From: Paenarthrobacter histidinolovorans
GTDB lineage: Bacteria > Actinomycetota > Actinomycetes > Actinomycetales > Micrococcaceae
Direction of reading: 5' to 3'
Assembly (NCBI RefSeq): GCF_014647595.1
Contig: NZ_BMPM01000004.1
Coordinates: 121,763 to 185,762 of the forward strand
Length of the DNA: 64,000 nt
In this document: piece by piece, positions 19,074 to 27,223 of the stretch
How positions within the stretch are numbered: position 1 is the first letter of the stretch
How the letters are laid out: the number at the start of each line of letters is the position of its first letter
The notes under the pieces: generated by a model
The model's input: the letters and a program-made list of their open reading frames with translations, nothing else
Database searches by the model: none
Told to the model about the DNA's origin: nothing
Made by a program: the position numbers and the translations under genes

Positions 19074-19152
19074 GAGTCCTCCTGATTGTGTCCGCTTCGG
19101 ATGGCTGCCGACAGGAACCCGGCATGCTGCATTAGATGTGCACGCGCGGAAA

Positions 19153-19183
19153 GCATAAACTGGCTGCCGCACATAGTTTATGC
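19153..19183. promoter_or_regulatory. Inverted repeat in the divergent cyclophilin / hisS promoter region
   Basis: GCATAAACT (19153-19161) is repeated inverted as AGTTTATGC (19175-19183) with a 13-nt spacer. The arms contain -10-like TATGCT on the minus strand and TAGTTT/TTATGC on the plus strand. It may simply be two mirrored promoters or may bind a dimeric regulator; no known operator matches. Confidence 0.4.
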
Positions 19184-19195
19184 ATGACCGGCTGG

Positions 19196-19228
19196 ACGCC
19201 CGCCTTCTAAACGCCGAACGGGCGTTTA
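19196..19228 (+). other. Alternative hairpins in the hisS leader
   Basis: TAAACGCC (19208-19215) pairs with GGCGTTTA (19221-19228). ACGCCCG (19196-19202) can instead pair with CGGGCGT (19219-19225). The two stems share a right arm and exclude each other, about 50 nt before hisS. No T tract and no His-codon peptide accompany them, so a regulatory role is unproven. Confidence 0.3.
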
Positions 19229-19279
19229 AAGCGTGGCGCCGAAGCCCGGTTCAGCTTTCTTCGAGGAGACAATTCCACC

Positions 19280-20635
19280 ATGGCACGTACCGCCTCCCTG
19301 TCCGGATTCCCCGAGTGGCTTCCCCAGGAGCGGTTGGTGGAGCTCCATGTGCTGGATACGCTCCGGAAAATATTCGAGTTGCATGGCTTTTCTTCCATTG
19401 AGACGCGCGCTGTCGAAACGGTGGGTCAGTTGCTCCGCAAGGGCGAGATCGACAAAGAGGTCTATGGCCTGAGCAGGCTCCAGGATGACGAGGGCGAGGC
19501 TGCGAAGCAGGGCAGCCCGGACAAATCCGATCCCAACGCACTTGCGCTGCATTTCGATCTGACCGTTCCCTTTGCCCGCTATGTCGTGGAAAACGCCGGG
19601 TATCTGGCTTTCCCGTTCCGCCGCTACCAGATCCAGAAGGTGTGGCGCGGCGAACGTCCCCAGGAAGGCCGGGCCCGCGAGTTCACCCAGGCCGATATCG
19701 ACGTCGTGGGCGACGGCGAACTGCCGTTCCGCTATGACGTGGAAATCGCCCTGGTCATCGCTGAGGCCCTGAGCGCCCTCCCCATTCCGGATTTCCGGCT
19801 TCGGATCAACAACAGGAAACTGGCCGAGGGTTTCTACCGCGGCATTGGCCTGACGGACACCACCGGTGTGCTGCGCAGCATCGACAAACTGGAAAAGATC
19901 GGTGCCGACAAGGTGGCCGGTTTGCTCAAGTCCGAGCTCGGCGCCACGGATGAGCAGGCGGCCCTGGCCCTGCAGCTGGCCACGATCCGCACCGAGGACA
20001 CCTCCTTCGTGGAGCAGGTCCGCGCACTCGGCGTGAAGGACGACCTCCTTGAAGAAGGCCTGAGTGAGCTCCAGCAGGTCATCGAAGCTGCCGTCCAGCG
20101 CGCACCGGGCAAGGTGGTTGCTGACCTGAGCATCGCCCGGGGCCTGGATTACTACACCGGTACCGTCGTTGAGACCGTCCTTGTGGGACACGAGCAGCTC
20201 GGTTCGATCTGTTCAGGCGGCCGTTACGATGCCCTCGCCAGCAAGGGCAACCGCAAGTTCCCCGGCGTCGGGCTTTCGATCGGCGTGACGCGCCTCGTGT
20301 CCCGCATCCTCAGCCAGGAACTTGCCACGGCCTCACGCGCAGTACCCACCGCGGTGCTGGTTGCTTTGAACGCGGACGACAGCTGGTCGGCCGCCCAGGA
20401 CATCGCTGCACAGCTGCGAAGCCGGGGCATTGCCACGGAGGTTGCAGCCAAGGCCGAGAAGTTCGGCAAACAGATCAAGTTTGCAGACCGCCGCGGAATC
20501 CCCTTCGTCTGGTTCACCGACGACGACGGCAAGCACCAGGTCAAGGACATTCGCTCAGGTGAACAGGTGGATGCCGATCCCGCAAGCTGGACGCCTGCCG
20601 AGGAGGACCTCCACGTCCGCGTGACCACGGCCTGA
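19280..20635 (+). CDS. hisS: Histidyl-tRNA synthetase, archaeal/eukaryotic-like sequence type
   Basis: The 451-residue class II synthetase charges tRNA-His. It has class II motif 2 in VWRGERPQEGRAREFTQADI, the histidine-binding signature ARGLDYYTGTVVET, and motif 3 in FPGVGLSIGVTRL, followed by an anticodon-binding domain. The segment LHFDLTVPFARYVVENAG resembles the archaeal/eukaryotic form; the common bacterial form has LRPEGTA here. Such HisRS genes occur in some actinobacteria and suggest old horizontal transfer. A GAGGAGA site lies 10 nt before the ATG. A 16-bp tandem repeat lies across the stop. Confidence 0.94.
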   Translation: MARTASLSGFPEWLPQERLVELHVLDTLRKIFELHGFSSIETRAVETVGQLLRKGEIDKEVYGLSRLQDDEGEAAKQGSPDKSDPNALALHFDLTVPFARYVVENAGYLAFPFRRYQIQKVWRGERPQEGRAREFTQADIDVVGDGELPFRYDVEIALVIAEALSALPIPDFRLRINNRKLAEGFYRGIGLTDTTGVLRSIDKLEKIGADKVAGLLKSELGATDEQAALALQLATIRTEDTSFVEQVRALGVKDDLLEEGLSELQQVIEAAVQRAPGKVVADLSIARGLDYYTGTVVETVLVGHEQLGSICSGGRYDALASKGNRKFPGVGLSIGVTRLVSRILSQELATASRAVPTAVLVALNADDSWSAAQDIAAQLRSRGIATEVAAKAEKFGKQIKFADRRGIPFVWFTDDDGKHQVKDIRSGEQVDADPASWTPAEEDLHVRVTTA

Positions 20636-20666
20636 TCTGAACACGGCCTGATCTGAACACGGCCTG
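20624..20666 (+). repeat. 16-bp tandem repeat at the hisS stop codon (about 2.6 copies)
   Basis: The unit ACACGGCCTGATCTGA occurs at 20641-20656, almost identically at 20624-20640 (spanning the hisS stop TGA), and partly at 20657-20666. This looks like a recent slippage duplication of the gene's last bases, leaving the first stop unchanged. Confidence 0.75.
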
Positions 20667-20684
20667 TCCCGCCTTTGGCGGGAC
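20666..20684 (+). terminator. Short hairpin after hisS
   Basis: GTCCCGCC (20666-20673) and GGCGGGAC (20677-20684) form an 8-bp stem with a TTT loop 30 nt after hisS. A GC-rich tract follows, not a T tract, so it is a weak terminator candidate. Confidence 0.45.
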
Positions 20685-20700
20685 CCGCGGCCGGGGCGGG

Positions 20701-20734
20701 TAAACTCGGACGGGACCGCTTTTGCAGCGGTCCC
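20701..20734 (+). promoter_or_regulatory. aspS promoter -10 and immediate 5' hairpin
   Basis: TAAACT (20701-20706) fits a -10. Just at the predicted transcription start is a 9-bp stem (20712-20720 with 20726-20734, loop TTTGC) followed by TCTAAATTT. The hairpin could be a 5' stabiliser of the aspS mRNA, a transcription attenuator, or the real hisS terminator. Confidence 0.45.
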
Positions 20735-20761
20735 TCTAAATTTCATGCTGAAAGGAATGCT

Positions 20762-22555
20762 GTGCTGCGCACACATGACCTCGGATCACTTCGTTCCGAG
20801 CACATTGGACAAACCGTTACCCTTGCCGGCTGGGTGGGCCGGCGCCGTGATCACGGTGGCGTTGCATTCGTTGACCTGCGCGACGCCTCCGGCGTAGCCC
20901 AGGTGGTTGTCCGTGAGGAAGAGGTCTTCCATGGCCTGCGGAACGAGTACGTCCTGCAGGTGACGGGTACTGTCAACAAGCGTCCCGAAGGCAACGAGAA
21001 CCCGGCCCTGGCGACCGGCGGGATCGAGGTCATCGCCGACAAGGTGGTTATCCTCAACACTTCCGAGCCCCTCCCGTTCCAGATCGACGAGCACGTTGAG
21101 GTTGGTGAAGAAGCACGCCTTAAGCACCGCTACCTCGACCTTCGCCGCCCCGGCCCGGCACGCAACATGCGCCTGCGTTCGGAAGCGAACCGTGTGGCGC
21201 GCGAGCTGCTGCACCAGCGCGGCTATGTCGAGATCGAGACGCCCACGCTGACGCGTTCGACGCCGGAAGGCGCCCGCGACTTCGTTGTACCGGCTCGTCT
21301 GGCACCGGGTTCCTGGTACGCGCTGCCGCAGTCGCCGCAGCTTTTCAAGCAGTTGCTCCAGGTAGGCGGCTTTGAGAAGTACTACCAGATTGCCCGTTGC
21401 TACCGTGACGAAGACTTCCGTGCGGACCGACAGCCGGAATTCACGCAGCTGGACATCGAAGCCAGCTTCGTTGACCAGGACGACGTCATTGAACTCGGCG
21501 AAGCAATCGTCAAGGCGCTGTGGCAGCTGATCGACGTTGAAATCCCCACGCCCATCCGACGCATGACGTACCTGGATGCCATGGCCAAGTACGGCTCCGA
21601 CAAGCCGGACCTGCGTTTCGGCGTGGAGCTGACTGAGCTCACCGAGTTCTTCAAGGACACCAATTTCGGCGTCTTCAAGGCACCGTATGTCGGCGCCGTG
21701 GTCATGCCGGGCGGCGCTTCCCAGCCCCGCCGTACCCTGGACGGCTGGCAGGAATTCGCCAAGCAGCGGGGGCACAAGGGCCTGGCCTACGTTCTCTTCA
21801 AGGAGGATGGCGAGCTCGCCGGCCCTGTTGCCAAGAACCTCACGGAAGAAGAGCGTGCCGGCCTGGCCGATGCTGTTGGCGCCAAGCCCGGTGACTGCAT
21901 CTTCTTCGCGGCCGGCGAAAAGTCAGCTGCCCGCGCTTTGCTCGGCGCTGCCCGCGTCGAAATTGGCCACCGTACCGGCCTGATCGATCCCAATGACTGG
22001 GCCTTCGTGTGGATCGTTGACGCCCCGATGTTCGAGCCTGCGGCCGCTGCCGTCGCTTCCGGTGACGTGGCAGTGGGCGCTGGCCAGTGGACAGCCGTGC
22101 ACCACGCCTTCACCTCGCCCAAGCCCGAATTCCTGGACACGTTCGACAAGGACCCTGAGTCGGCCCTGTCCTACGCCTACGACATCGTCTGCAACGGCAA
22201 CGAAATCGGCGGCGGTTCCATCCGTATCCACGACCGTGCGGTGCAGGAGCGGGTGTTCCAGCTCATGGGCCTGGACAAGGAAGACGCTGAAACGAAGTTC
22301 GGGTTCCTCCTGGAAGGCTTCAAGTACGGCGCGCCTCCGCACGGCGGAATGGCCCTCGGCTGGGACCGCGTGGTCGCATTGCTCGCCGGAGTGGAGTCCA
22401 TCCGCGATGTCATCGCTTTCCCGAAGTCGGGCAATGGCTACGACCCACTGACTGCGGCGCCTGCTCCGATCACGGCGCAGCAGCGCAAGGAAGCAGGCGT
22501 TGACTTCAAGCCTGAGGCCAAGCCGGCGGTCGCGCCGGAAACCAAGTCCGAGTAA
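20762..22555 (+). CDS. aspS: Aspartyl-tRNA synthetase
   Basis: The 597-residue class IIb synthetase has an N-terminal OB anticodon-binding domain ([20 protein letters not shown]), class II motifs 1-3 ([52 protein letters not shown]) and the bacterial GAD insertion. The Lys/Pro/Ala-rich tail is typical of actinobacteria. Translation starts at GTG 20762 with AAAGGA 5 nt upstream. An open frame upstream covers the promoter hairpin and is not coding. Whether it is discriminating or also charges tRNA-Asn depends on gatCAB elsewhere. Confidence 0.97.
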   Translation: MLRTHDLGSLRSEHIGQTVTLAGWVGRRRDHGGVAFVDLRDASGVAQVVVREEEVFHGLRNEYVLQVTGTVNKRPEGNENPALATGGIEVIADKVVILNTSEPLPFQIDEHVEVGEEARLKHRYLDLRRPGPARNMRLRSEANRVARELLHQRGYVEIETPTLTRSTPEGARDFVVPARLAPGSWYALPQSPQLFKQLLQVGGFEKYYQIARCYRDEDFRADRQPEFTQLDIEASFVDQDDVIELGEAIVKALWQLIDVEIPTPIRRMTYLDAMAKYGSDKPDLRFGVELTELTEFFKDTNFGVFKAPYVGAVVMPGGASQPRRTLDGWQEFAKQRGHKGLAYVLFKEDGELAGPVAKNLTEEERAGLADAVGAKPGDCIFFAAGEKSAARALLGAARVEIGHRTGLIDPNDWAFVWIVDAPMFEPAAAAVASGDVAVGAGQWTAVHHAFTSPKPEFLDTFDKDPESALSYAYDIVCNGNEIGGGSIRIHDRAVQERVFQLMGLDKEDAETKFGFLLEGFKYGAPPHGGMALGWDRVVALLAGVESIRDVIAFPKSGNGYDPLTAAPAPITAQQRKEAGVDFKPEAKPAVAPETKSE

Positions 22556-22562
22556 TACCGTA

Positions 22563-22600
22563 GCCAGAAGGCTCTCCACCGTGGTGGGGGGCCTTTTGGC
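22563..22600 (+). terminator. Intrinsic terminator after aspS
   Basis: An 18-bp stem (22563-22580 with 22583-22600, several G-T pairs) with a 2-nt loop spans AAGGCTCTCCACC and its complement, with TTTT in the right arm, right after the aspS stop. Confidence 0.8.
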
Positions 22601-22643
22601 GTTCCCGACGCACATAAGATCCCGCACATGAGAGGTGCCGCAG

Positions 22644-23420
22644 ATGGTGGAGCAAGCACTCCTGGAAGACCTCATGGACAAGGCCTGGCCTGCCCTTGAC
22701 CGGGAGGAAAAAGGACAGTGGGTGCTTCGCGCTTCCGAGGGAGTGACGCAACGGGCAAACTCAGTGTGGCCCCGGGTACCGGACCAGGCGGGACACGACA
22801 GCATTGCCCGGTCGGTTCAGGCCGCCGGGCGCTGGTACCGGACCCGACGCCTTCCACTGATCTTCCAGGTCTTCACCGATCCCCGCAGCAAAGCCCTCAA
22901 TACCGTCCTGGACGAGCAGCGGTTCACCCGGCAATCCGAGACAAGGATCATGGTCAGGGGCGCTGTTGACACGTCCGTCGCAGAGACCGGGCCCGCCGTG
23001 GAACTGAGCGACCATCCCACCGGGGAATGGCTGGACCTGTGGTGGTCGGTGGACGGCCGCGGCGGCGAGGCGGAACTGTCGGTCGCCCGCAGAATCCTTA
23101 CCGCTTGCCCGTCGCTTTACGCACTGCTGAGGGACGACGACGGCGTTCCGGCCGCCGTCGGGCGTCTCGCCTTGGTGGAGGGCTGGGGCGGTATCTACAG
23201 CATGGCAACGTCGCCGGCGCACCGCCGGCGGGGTTACGGGACGAGAGTCCTCCAAGAGTTGCTGCGGGCCGGCAGCCAACGGCGTCTTGAAGGATTTTGG
23301 CTGCTGGTCACCTCGGCCAATCAGGGAGCCCGGGACCTCTACTCGCGGGCGGGTTTCACCGACCAAGGCGGTTATCTTTATCGTCAGGCGCCGCTGAAAC
23401 GAGCTCCCGGCGGCTGCTGA
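22644..23420 (+). CDS. GNAT family N-acetyltransferase
   Basis: The 258-residue product has a C-terminal GNAT domain. The acetyl-CoA pyrophosphate loop is visible in SMATSPAHRRRGYGTRVLQELL, followed by the beta5-alpha4 region LLVTSANQGARDLYSRAGF. The N-terminal half (VEQALLEDLMDKAWPAL...) resembles the actinobacterial group in which a degenerate first GNAT-like half precedes the active one. The substrate is unknown. ATG 22644 has AGAGG 8 nt upstream. The 3' end overlaps the convergent VLRF1-like gene by 37 nt. Confidence 0.82.
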   Translation: MVEQALLEDLMDKAWPALDREEKGQWVLRASEGVTQRANSVWPRVPDQAGHDSIARSVQAAGRWYRTRRLPLIFQVFTDPRSKALNTVLDEQRFTRQSETRIMVRGAVDTSVAETGPAVELSDHPTGEWLDLWWSVDGRGGEAELSVARRILTACPSLYALLRDDDGVPAAVGRLALVEGWGGIYSMATSPAHRRRGYGTRVLQELLRAGSQRRLEGFWLLVTSANQGARDLYSRAGFTDQGGYLYRQAPLKRAPGGC

Positions 23421-24028
23421 GGAGGCTGCTGAACAGGAGCATCCGACACGGTAATCCGGATGGAGCAGGCATCGGCGGCAGCTTTTGGGAGACCGGCCGA
23501 CTTTGGTTCCTGGACATCCAGGAAGGCAAGCCTCGTCCTGCCCGCCACCGCCTTGAGTGATGGATGCGCGAGGACCTGGTCCACCAACGTCCGGTCGCCG
23601 CCGGGTACGAGGTATTCGATCCTGTGGCTGGAGAAGATCCGGGCGGCGTGTTCAGCGGTGGTTTTGGCGTCGATGAAGCGGGAGCCGCTTTTCGAAGCCA
23701 GGATGCTGGAACCGCTGGCAGCAGCCAGGGCGAACCCGCCCCGTCGAACCAGCAGCAGTCCGAGTCCGCGTTCCTGGGCGGCGAGCGAAGCGAGCCGGTC
23801 CAGCTCTGTTGCTCCGCGGCCTGGCCTTCCGTCGGCCGGCCATGGCGGCCGGAGCAGGGCCTCGCTTCCGTCGGCCGCCCGCAGCAGCAAGCCGCCGTCG
23901 TCAAGGTCTTCCTCAACCGGGCCGTGGCTTGAAGCGAACCGGTCAACCCACCCTTGCAACCTTTCCGCGGGCACTAAAGCGGTCCTGTTGCCGCCCCGGC
24001 GGCGCGGGGCTGAAGCTGGGCGGTGCAC
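23384..24028 (-). CDS. VLRF1-like (Vms1-type release factor family) protein lacking the expected catalytic loop
   Basis: The 214-residue product resembles the actinobacterial VLRF1 group of eRF1-like peptidyl-tRNA hydrolases. The start VPAERLQGWVDRFASSHG, the LLLVRRGGFALAA strand, SKSGSRF and the late EYLVPGGDRTLVDQVLAHP and FLDVQEPK segments all follow that family. In the homologues I recall, a Gly/Gln/Arg-rich loop (of GG-x-SQQRFARRR type) follows the SK-x-GSR strand and carries the essential Gln. Here the chain passes directly from GSRFIDAKTTA to EHAARIF (residues 115-130), so about 25 residues seem missing in frame. GTG 24028 is supported by AAAGGAG 8 nt upstream. The tail is Pro/Gln-rich. 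The family call is from memory; loss of activity is inference. Confidence 0.5.
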   Translation of the reverse strand: MHRPASAPRRRGGNRTALVPAERLQGWVDRFASSHGPVEEDLDDGGLLLRAADGSEALLRPPWPADGRPGRGATELDRLASLAAQERGLGLLLVRRGGFALAAASGSSILASKSGSRFIDAKTTAEHAARIFSSHRIEYLVPGGDRTLVDQVLAHPSLKAVAGRTRLAFLDVQEPKSAGLPKAAADACSIRITVSDAPVQQPPQQPPGARFSGA

Positions 24029-24057
24029 GTCGATATCTCCTTTGCTGGAACTATGAG

Positions 24058-24063
24058 TAGCCT
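24058..24063 (+). promoter_or_regulatory. Putative -10 (TAGCCT) of leaderless rarA
   Basis: TAGCCT ends 6 nt before GTG 24070, and no ribosome site precedes the start, consistent with a leaderless transcript. Confidence 0.45.
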
Positions 24064-24069
24064 ATCCAT

Positions 24070-25512
24070 GTGGAAGATCTCTTTGGTGCCGGCGCAGTGG
24101 ACGACGACGAGTCGGAGGACCAGCCCGCGGCAGGGGGACCCTTGGACGCCAACTGGATGGCGTCCCAGCGCAGTCCGCTGGCAGTGCGGATGCGGCCACG
24201 GACCTTGGATGACGTTGTAGGGCAGCAGCACCTGCTCGGGCACGGTTCCCCGCTCCGGCAACTGGCGGCCGGTGCGGAGGCTGCCGGTCCGGCCGGACCC
24301 AGCTCGGTGATCCTCTGGGGACCCCCGGGAACAGGCAAAACCACCCTGGCGCATGTGATCGCCCGCGGTCCCGGCCGGAAATTCGTTGAGTTATCTGCCA
24401 TCACTGCAGGTGTCAAAGACGTGCGCCGGGTCATGGACGAGGCCCTGACGGCCCGTGACCTGTACAAGAAGACCACTGTCCTGTTCCTGGACGAGATCCA
24501 CCGCTTCAACAAGGCCCAGCAGGATGCCCTCCTGCCCGGTGTAGAGAATCGCTGGGTTGTACTGGTGGCAGCAACAACGGAAAACCCGTCCTTCTCGGTG
24601 GTTTCGCCCCTGTTGTCGCGTTCGCTGCTGCTGACGTTGAAGCCGCTCACTGACGACGACATCTCGGGCCTGCTGCAAAGGGCCGTGTCCGACGCCCGCG
24701 GGCTCGCGGGCCGCGTGGAGCTCAGCCCGGCGGCGTTGGACCACCTCGTACGGCTGTCCGGAGGCGACGCCAGGCGCGCGTTAACGGCGTTGGAAGCCGC
24801 CGCCGGCGTGGCTTTCGGTGACTCGGCCGCCGTCGAAGACCCCGCCGCCGTCGAAGATGAGGCGTCCGGGGCCCCGGTGCTGGTGGAACTGCGCCACACA
24901 GAACGTGCCCTCGATGCTGCCGCAGTCCGCTATGACCGCGCAGGGGACCAGCACTACGACGTCGCCAGCGCGTTCATCAAGTCCATCCGTGGCTCGGACG
25001 TCGATGCGGCACTGCACTATCTGGCCCGGATGCTCGAAGCCGGGGAGGATCCGCGCTTCGTGGCCCGACGTATTGTGATCTCAGCGGCCGAAGACATCGG
25101 CATGGCCGACCCCACAGCGTTGCAGACCGCCGTGGCAGCGGCGCAAGCCGTGCAGCTGATCGGCATGCCTGAGGGGCGCATTGTGTTGGCCGAAGCCGTA
25201 GTGCACCTTGCCACGGCGCCCAAATCCAACGCCGCCTACATGGGCTTGAACAAAGCGGTGGCTGATGTGCGTGCAGGCTATGGTGGCGGCATTCCCATGC
25301 ACTTGCGCGATGCCCACTATCCTGGTGCCAAACAACTGGGCCACGGCACGAGCTACAAGTACGCCCACGATGAGCCGCACGGAATAGCCACCCAGCAGTA
25401 TCCGCCGGACGACCTCGTAGGCAAGGACTACTACCAGCCCACCAACAACGGCGCGGAACGGGATATAGCTGCCAGGTTGGAACGGCTCCGGAAGATCGTC
25501 CGCGGCGGGTAG
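24070..25512 (+). CDS. rarA: Replication-associated recombination protein A (RarA/MgsA, AAA+ ATPase)
   Basis: The 480-residue clamp-loader-like ATPase has Walker [10 protein letters not shown] (about 85-92), Walker [21 protein letters not shown], sensor [11 protein letters not shown], and the C-terminal MgsA domain ([31 protein letters not shown]). RarA acts at stalled forks and binds SSB and DNA ends. About 25 acidic residues precede the conserved [11 protein letters not shown] start. A small insertion with repeated Ala-Ala-Val-Glu-Asp (around residues 255-262) is due to a duplicated GCCGCCGTCGAAGA stretch. Divergent from the VLRF1-like gene. Confidence 0.93.
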   Translation: MEDLFGAGAVDDDESEDQPAAGGPLDANWMASQRSPLAVRMRPRTLDDVVGQQHLLGHGSPLRQLAAGAEAAGPAGPSSVILWGPPGTGKTTLAHVIARGPGRKFVELSAITAGVKDVRRVMDEALTARDLYKKTTVLFLDEIHRFNKAQQDALLPGVENRWVVLVAATTENPSFSVVSPLLSRSLLLTLKPLTDDDISGLLQRAVSDARGLAGRVELSPAALDHLVRLSGGDARRALTALEAAAGVAFGDSAAVEDPAAVEDEASGAPVLVELRHTERALDAAAVRYDRAGDQHYDVASAFIKSIRGSDVDAALHYLARMLEAGEDPRFVARRIVISAAEDIGMADPTALQTAVAAAQAVQLIGMPEGRIVLAEAVVHLATAPKSNAAYMGLNKAVADVRAGYGGGIPMHLRDAHYPGAKQLGHGTSYKYAHDEPHGIATQQYPPDDLVGKDYYQPTNNGAERDIAARLERLRKIVRGG

Positions 25513-25540
25513 CGGGGGCGGACGGCCCCAGTGCCCGTGG

Positions 25541-25701
25541 TAGTATTGATCCTTGTCTGGCATGACCCGACGCCAAATCCCTTGAAGATTTCTTCAATGG
25601 TGCTGCGCGCCCGGGCCAGTAGCAAGAGGCAGCGGTTGGCCGATGCTCTCCCTGATGGAGGCCAGTAACACAGATACACCGCAGTAATTGGAAGGACACA
25701 A
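25541..25701 (+). promoter_or_regulatory. rpsD promoter and structured leader
   Basis: TAGTAT (25541-25546) is the likely -10, giving a leader of about 150 nt. It contains a near-perfect inverted repeat TTGAAGA-TT-TCTTCAA (25582-25597) and, near 25640-25670, a hairpin built on CTCC-CTGAT-GGAG flanked by TGGCC/GGCCA. AATTGGAAGGACACAA before the GTG provides the ribosome site. Long rpsD leaders are used for S4 autoregulation in other phyla; here that is only a possibility. Confidence 0.4.
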
Positions 25702-26322
25702 GTGGCTAACAACACTCGTGCTCGCCGTACCGCACGCCTTTCGCGTGCACTCGGCATTGCTCTGACCCCCAAGGCCGCCAAGTACATGGAGCGCCGCCCG
25801 TACGGCCCCGGTGAGCACGGCCGTGCCCGCAAGAAGCAGGACTCCGACTACGCCGTACGTCTGCGCGAAAAGCAGCGTCTGCGCGCCCAGTACGGAATCC
25901 GCGAAGCCCAGATGACCCGTGCCTTCGAAGAAGCACGCCGCACCAAGGGCCTGACCGGTGAAAACCTGGTTGAGCTGCTCGAAATGCGTCTGGATGCCCT
26001 CGTGCTCCGTGCAGGCTTTGCCCGCACCATCGCACAGGCCCGCCAGCTCGTTGTGCACCGCCACATCATGGTTGACGGCGTCCGCGTGGACCGCCCGTCC
26101 TTCCGCGTTGGCGAAGGCCAGCTCATCCACGTTCACAGCCGCTCCGAGGTCATGGCACCGTTCCAGGTCGCAGCTGCCGGTGCACACGTCCTGAACAACG
26201 TGCCCGCGTACCTGGACGTCAAGATCGACGCCCTGCAGGCACGCCTGGTTCGTCGCCCGAAGCGCTCTGAGGTCCCCGTGATCTGCGAAGAGCAGCTCGT
26301 CGTCGAATTCTACGCTCGCTAA
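25702..26322 (+). CDS. rpsD: Small ribosomal subunit protein uS4 (zinc-free form)
   Basis: The 206-residue product is uS4, a primary 16S-binding protein needed for 30S assembly. It has the N-terminal S4 region and the S4 RNA-binding domain (about 95-155: RLDALVLRAGFARTIAQARQ...). The N-terminus (ARRTARLSRALGIALTPKAA) lacks the zinc-binding cysteines found in many S4 proteins; the single Cys is near the C-terminus. This is the cysteine-free type. A zinc-bearing paralogue elsewhere cannot be excluded. Translation starts at GTG. It is monocistronic with its own terminator. Confidence 0.97.
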   Translation: MANNTRARRTARLSRALGIALTPKAAKYMERRPYGPGEHGRARKKQDSDYAVRLREKQRLRAQYGIREAQMTRAFEEARRTKGLTGENLVELLEMRLDALVLRAGFARTIAQARQLVVHRHIMVDGVRVDRPSFRVGEGQLIHVHSRSEVMAPFQVAAAGAHVLNNVPAYLDVKIDALQARLVRRPKRSEVPVICEEQLVVEFYAR

Positions 26323-26337
26323 TTTCAAGCAGCACAG

Positions 26338-26375
26338 ACAAAGAAGCCCGTGGCAACCGCCGCGGGCTTCTTTGT
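26338..26375 (+). terminator. Intrinsic terminator after rpsD
   Basis: A 13-bp stem (26338-26350 with 26363-26375, ACAAAGAAGCCCG and its complement) lies 15 nt after the rpsD stop, and the right arm ends in CTTCTTTGT. Confidence 0.85.
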
Positions 26376-26480
26376 CTATAAGGTACCGGGCCACTATAGG
26401 TAAGGTACTGGGGGAGGCCTTGGCCAAAGCCGCGGTGCGGCAGGTACAAGGCAGCGCAACGATCCTAGGAGAAGTGTTCT

Positions 26481-26855
26481 ATGTCTGGTGGCGACATTGC
26501 CGGTCTCATCGCAGCAGGAGTCTTTGCGCTCCTGGTTCTGCTGTTGGCTGTGCCCATTCTGAAGTTGGGCGGCGTTTTCGACGAGGTCCGCACCTCCATC
26601 CGTTCCATCAGCGACGGCGCCACGCCCCTGATGGACGAGGTGACCGCCACGGTCACTACCACCAACCAGCAGCTGAAGAAGGTCGATGGCATCGCGTCCA
26701 ACGTTTCGGATGCGTCAGCCAACATCTCCGCGCTGTCCTCGCTCGTGGCCGCCACGGTAGGTTCACCGCTGATCAAGGTGGCTGCCTTCAGCTACGGCGT
26801 CCGCTCGGCTTTTGCCGCACGCCGCACCCCTTCCTCCGGCCGTCGCAGCCGCTGA
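26481..26855 (+). CDS. DUF948 small membrane protein
   Basis: The 124-residue product has one N-terminal membrane segment (IAGLIAAGVFALLVLLLAVPIL), an amphipathic helical region rich in Thr/Val (DEVTATVTTTNQQLKKVDGIASNV), and a basic C-terminal tail ending RRTPSSGRRSR. DUF948 proteins are small membrane proteins of unknown function, often upstream of alaS in actinobacteria. AGGAGA lies 7 nt before the ATG. It is probably co-transcribed with the next gene. Confidence 0.8.
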   Translation: MSGGDIAGLIAAGVFALLVLLLAVPILKLGGVFDEVRTSIRSISDGATPLMDEVTATVTTTNQQLKKVDGIASNVSDASANISALSSLVAATVGSPLIKVAAFSYGVRSAFAARRTPSSGRRSR

Positions 26856-26877
26856 ATCAACGGGAGAGCATAAACCG

Positions 26878-27108
26878 ATGAAGAGAATAGTTTGGATGGG
26901 CATTGGCGTTGCAATCGGCGTCATCGCCTTCCGCAAGATCACCGAGGCACAGGCAAACCTGGGCCCCGAAGGCTTGAACCGTGCAGTTGGCCGGATGGCC
27001 GACGGGCTCTTCGACTTCGCCGATGCCGTGCGGTCCGGCATGCACCAGCGGGAAGAGGATCTCCGGGCAGCGCTTGGGATCGATGACGCCGTAGCAGGCG
27101 GCCGGTAG
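26878..27108 (+). CDS. DUF6167-like small membrane protein
   Basis: The 76-residue product has an N-terminal hydrophobic segment (IVWMGIGVAIGVIAFRKI) and an amphipathic C-terminal helix (VGRMADGLFDFADAVRSGM). It matches the small protein usually found between DUF948 and alaS in actinobacteria, annotated DUF6167. Function unknown. ATG 26878 gives the family-like start MKRIVWMGIG; upstream in-frame codons overlap the DUF948 gene. It ends 115 nt before alaS. Confidence 0.75.
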   Translation: MKRIVWMGIGVAIGVIAFRKITEAQANLGPEGLNRAVGRMADGLFDFADAVRSGMHQREEDLRAALGIDDAVAGGR

Positions 27109-27223
27109 CAGGAGCGGTTCGCTCCCAGGCCCTCAACAGGGCAGAATGGAAAGCTGCGGAACGGCACCAGCCGGTACCGCGCACATCGTGTGCAGTGAAT
27201 TGAGAAGGGTAAGTAATCAGCTA
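27109..27223 (+). other. alaS leader region
   Basis: Two small hairpins (27111-27116 with 27120-27125; 27129-27133 with 27138-27142) follow the DUF6167 stop. The frame is open from ATG 27146 into alaS, but the added 26 residues are not family-like. GAAGGG (about 27203-27208) is the only purine-rich site and is 15 nt from the ATG. No clear -10 was found, so read-through from rpsD or DUF948 promoters is possible. Confidence 0.3.

Noticed and set aside
19184..19210. Eight-codon frame MTGWTPAF upstream of hisS as a leader peptide
   Set aside because: It contains no His codons and is not followed by a T-tailed terminator, so it does not fit His attenuation.
23356..23946. Alternative 196-residue minus-strand frame over the VLRF1-like gene
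   Set aside because: The frame used (23384-24028) has an AAAGGAG-supported GTG and a recognisable fold; the alternative has neither.
27146..27223. 26-residue N-terminal extension of alaS
   Set aside because: Not family-like and without a ribosome site; ATG 27224 gives the conserved AlaRS start.
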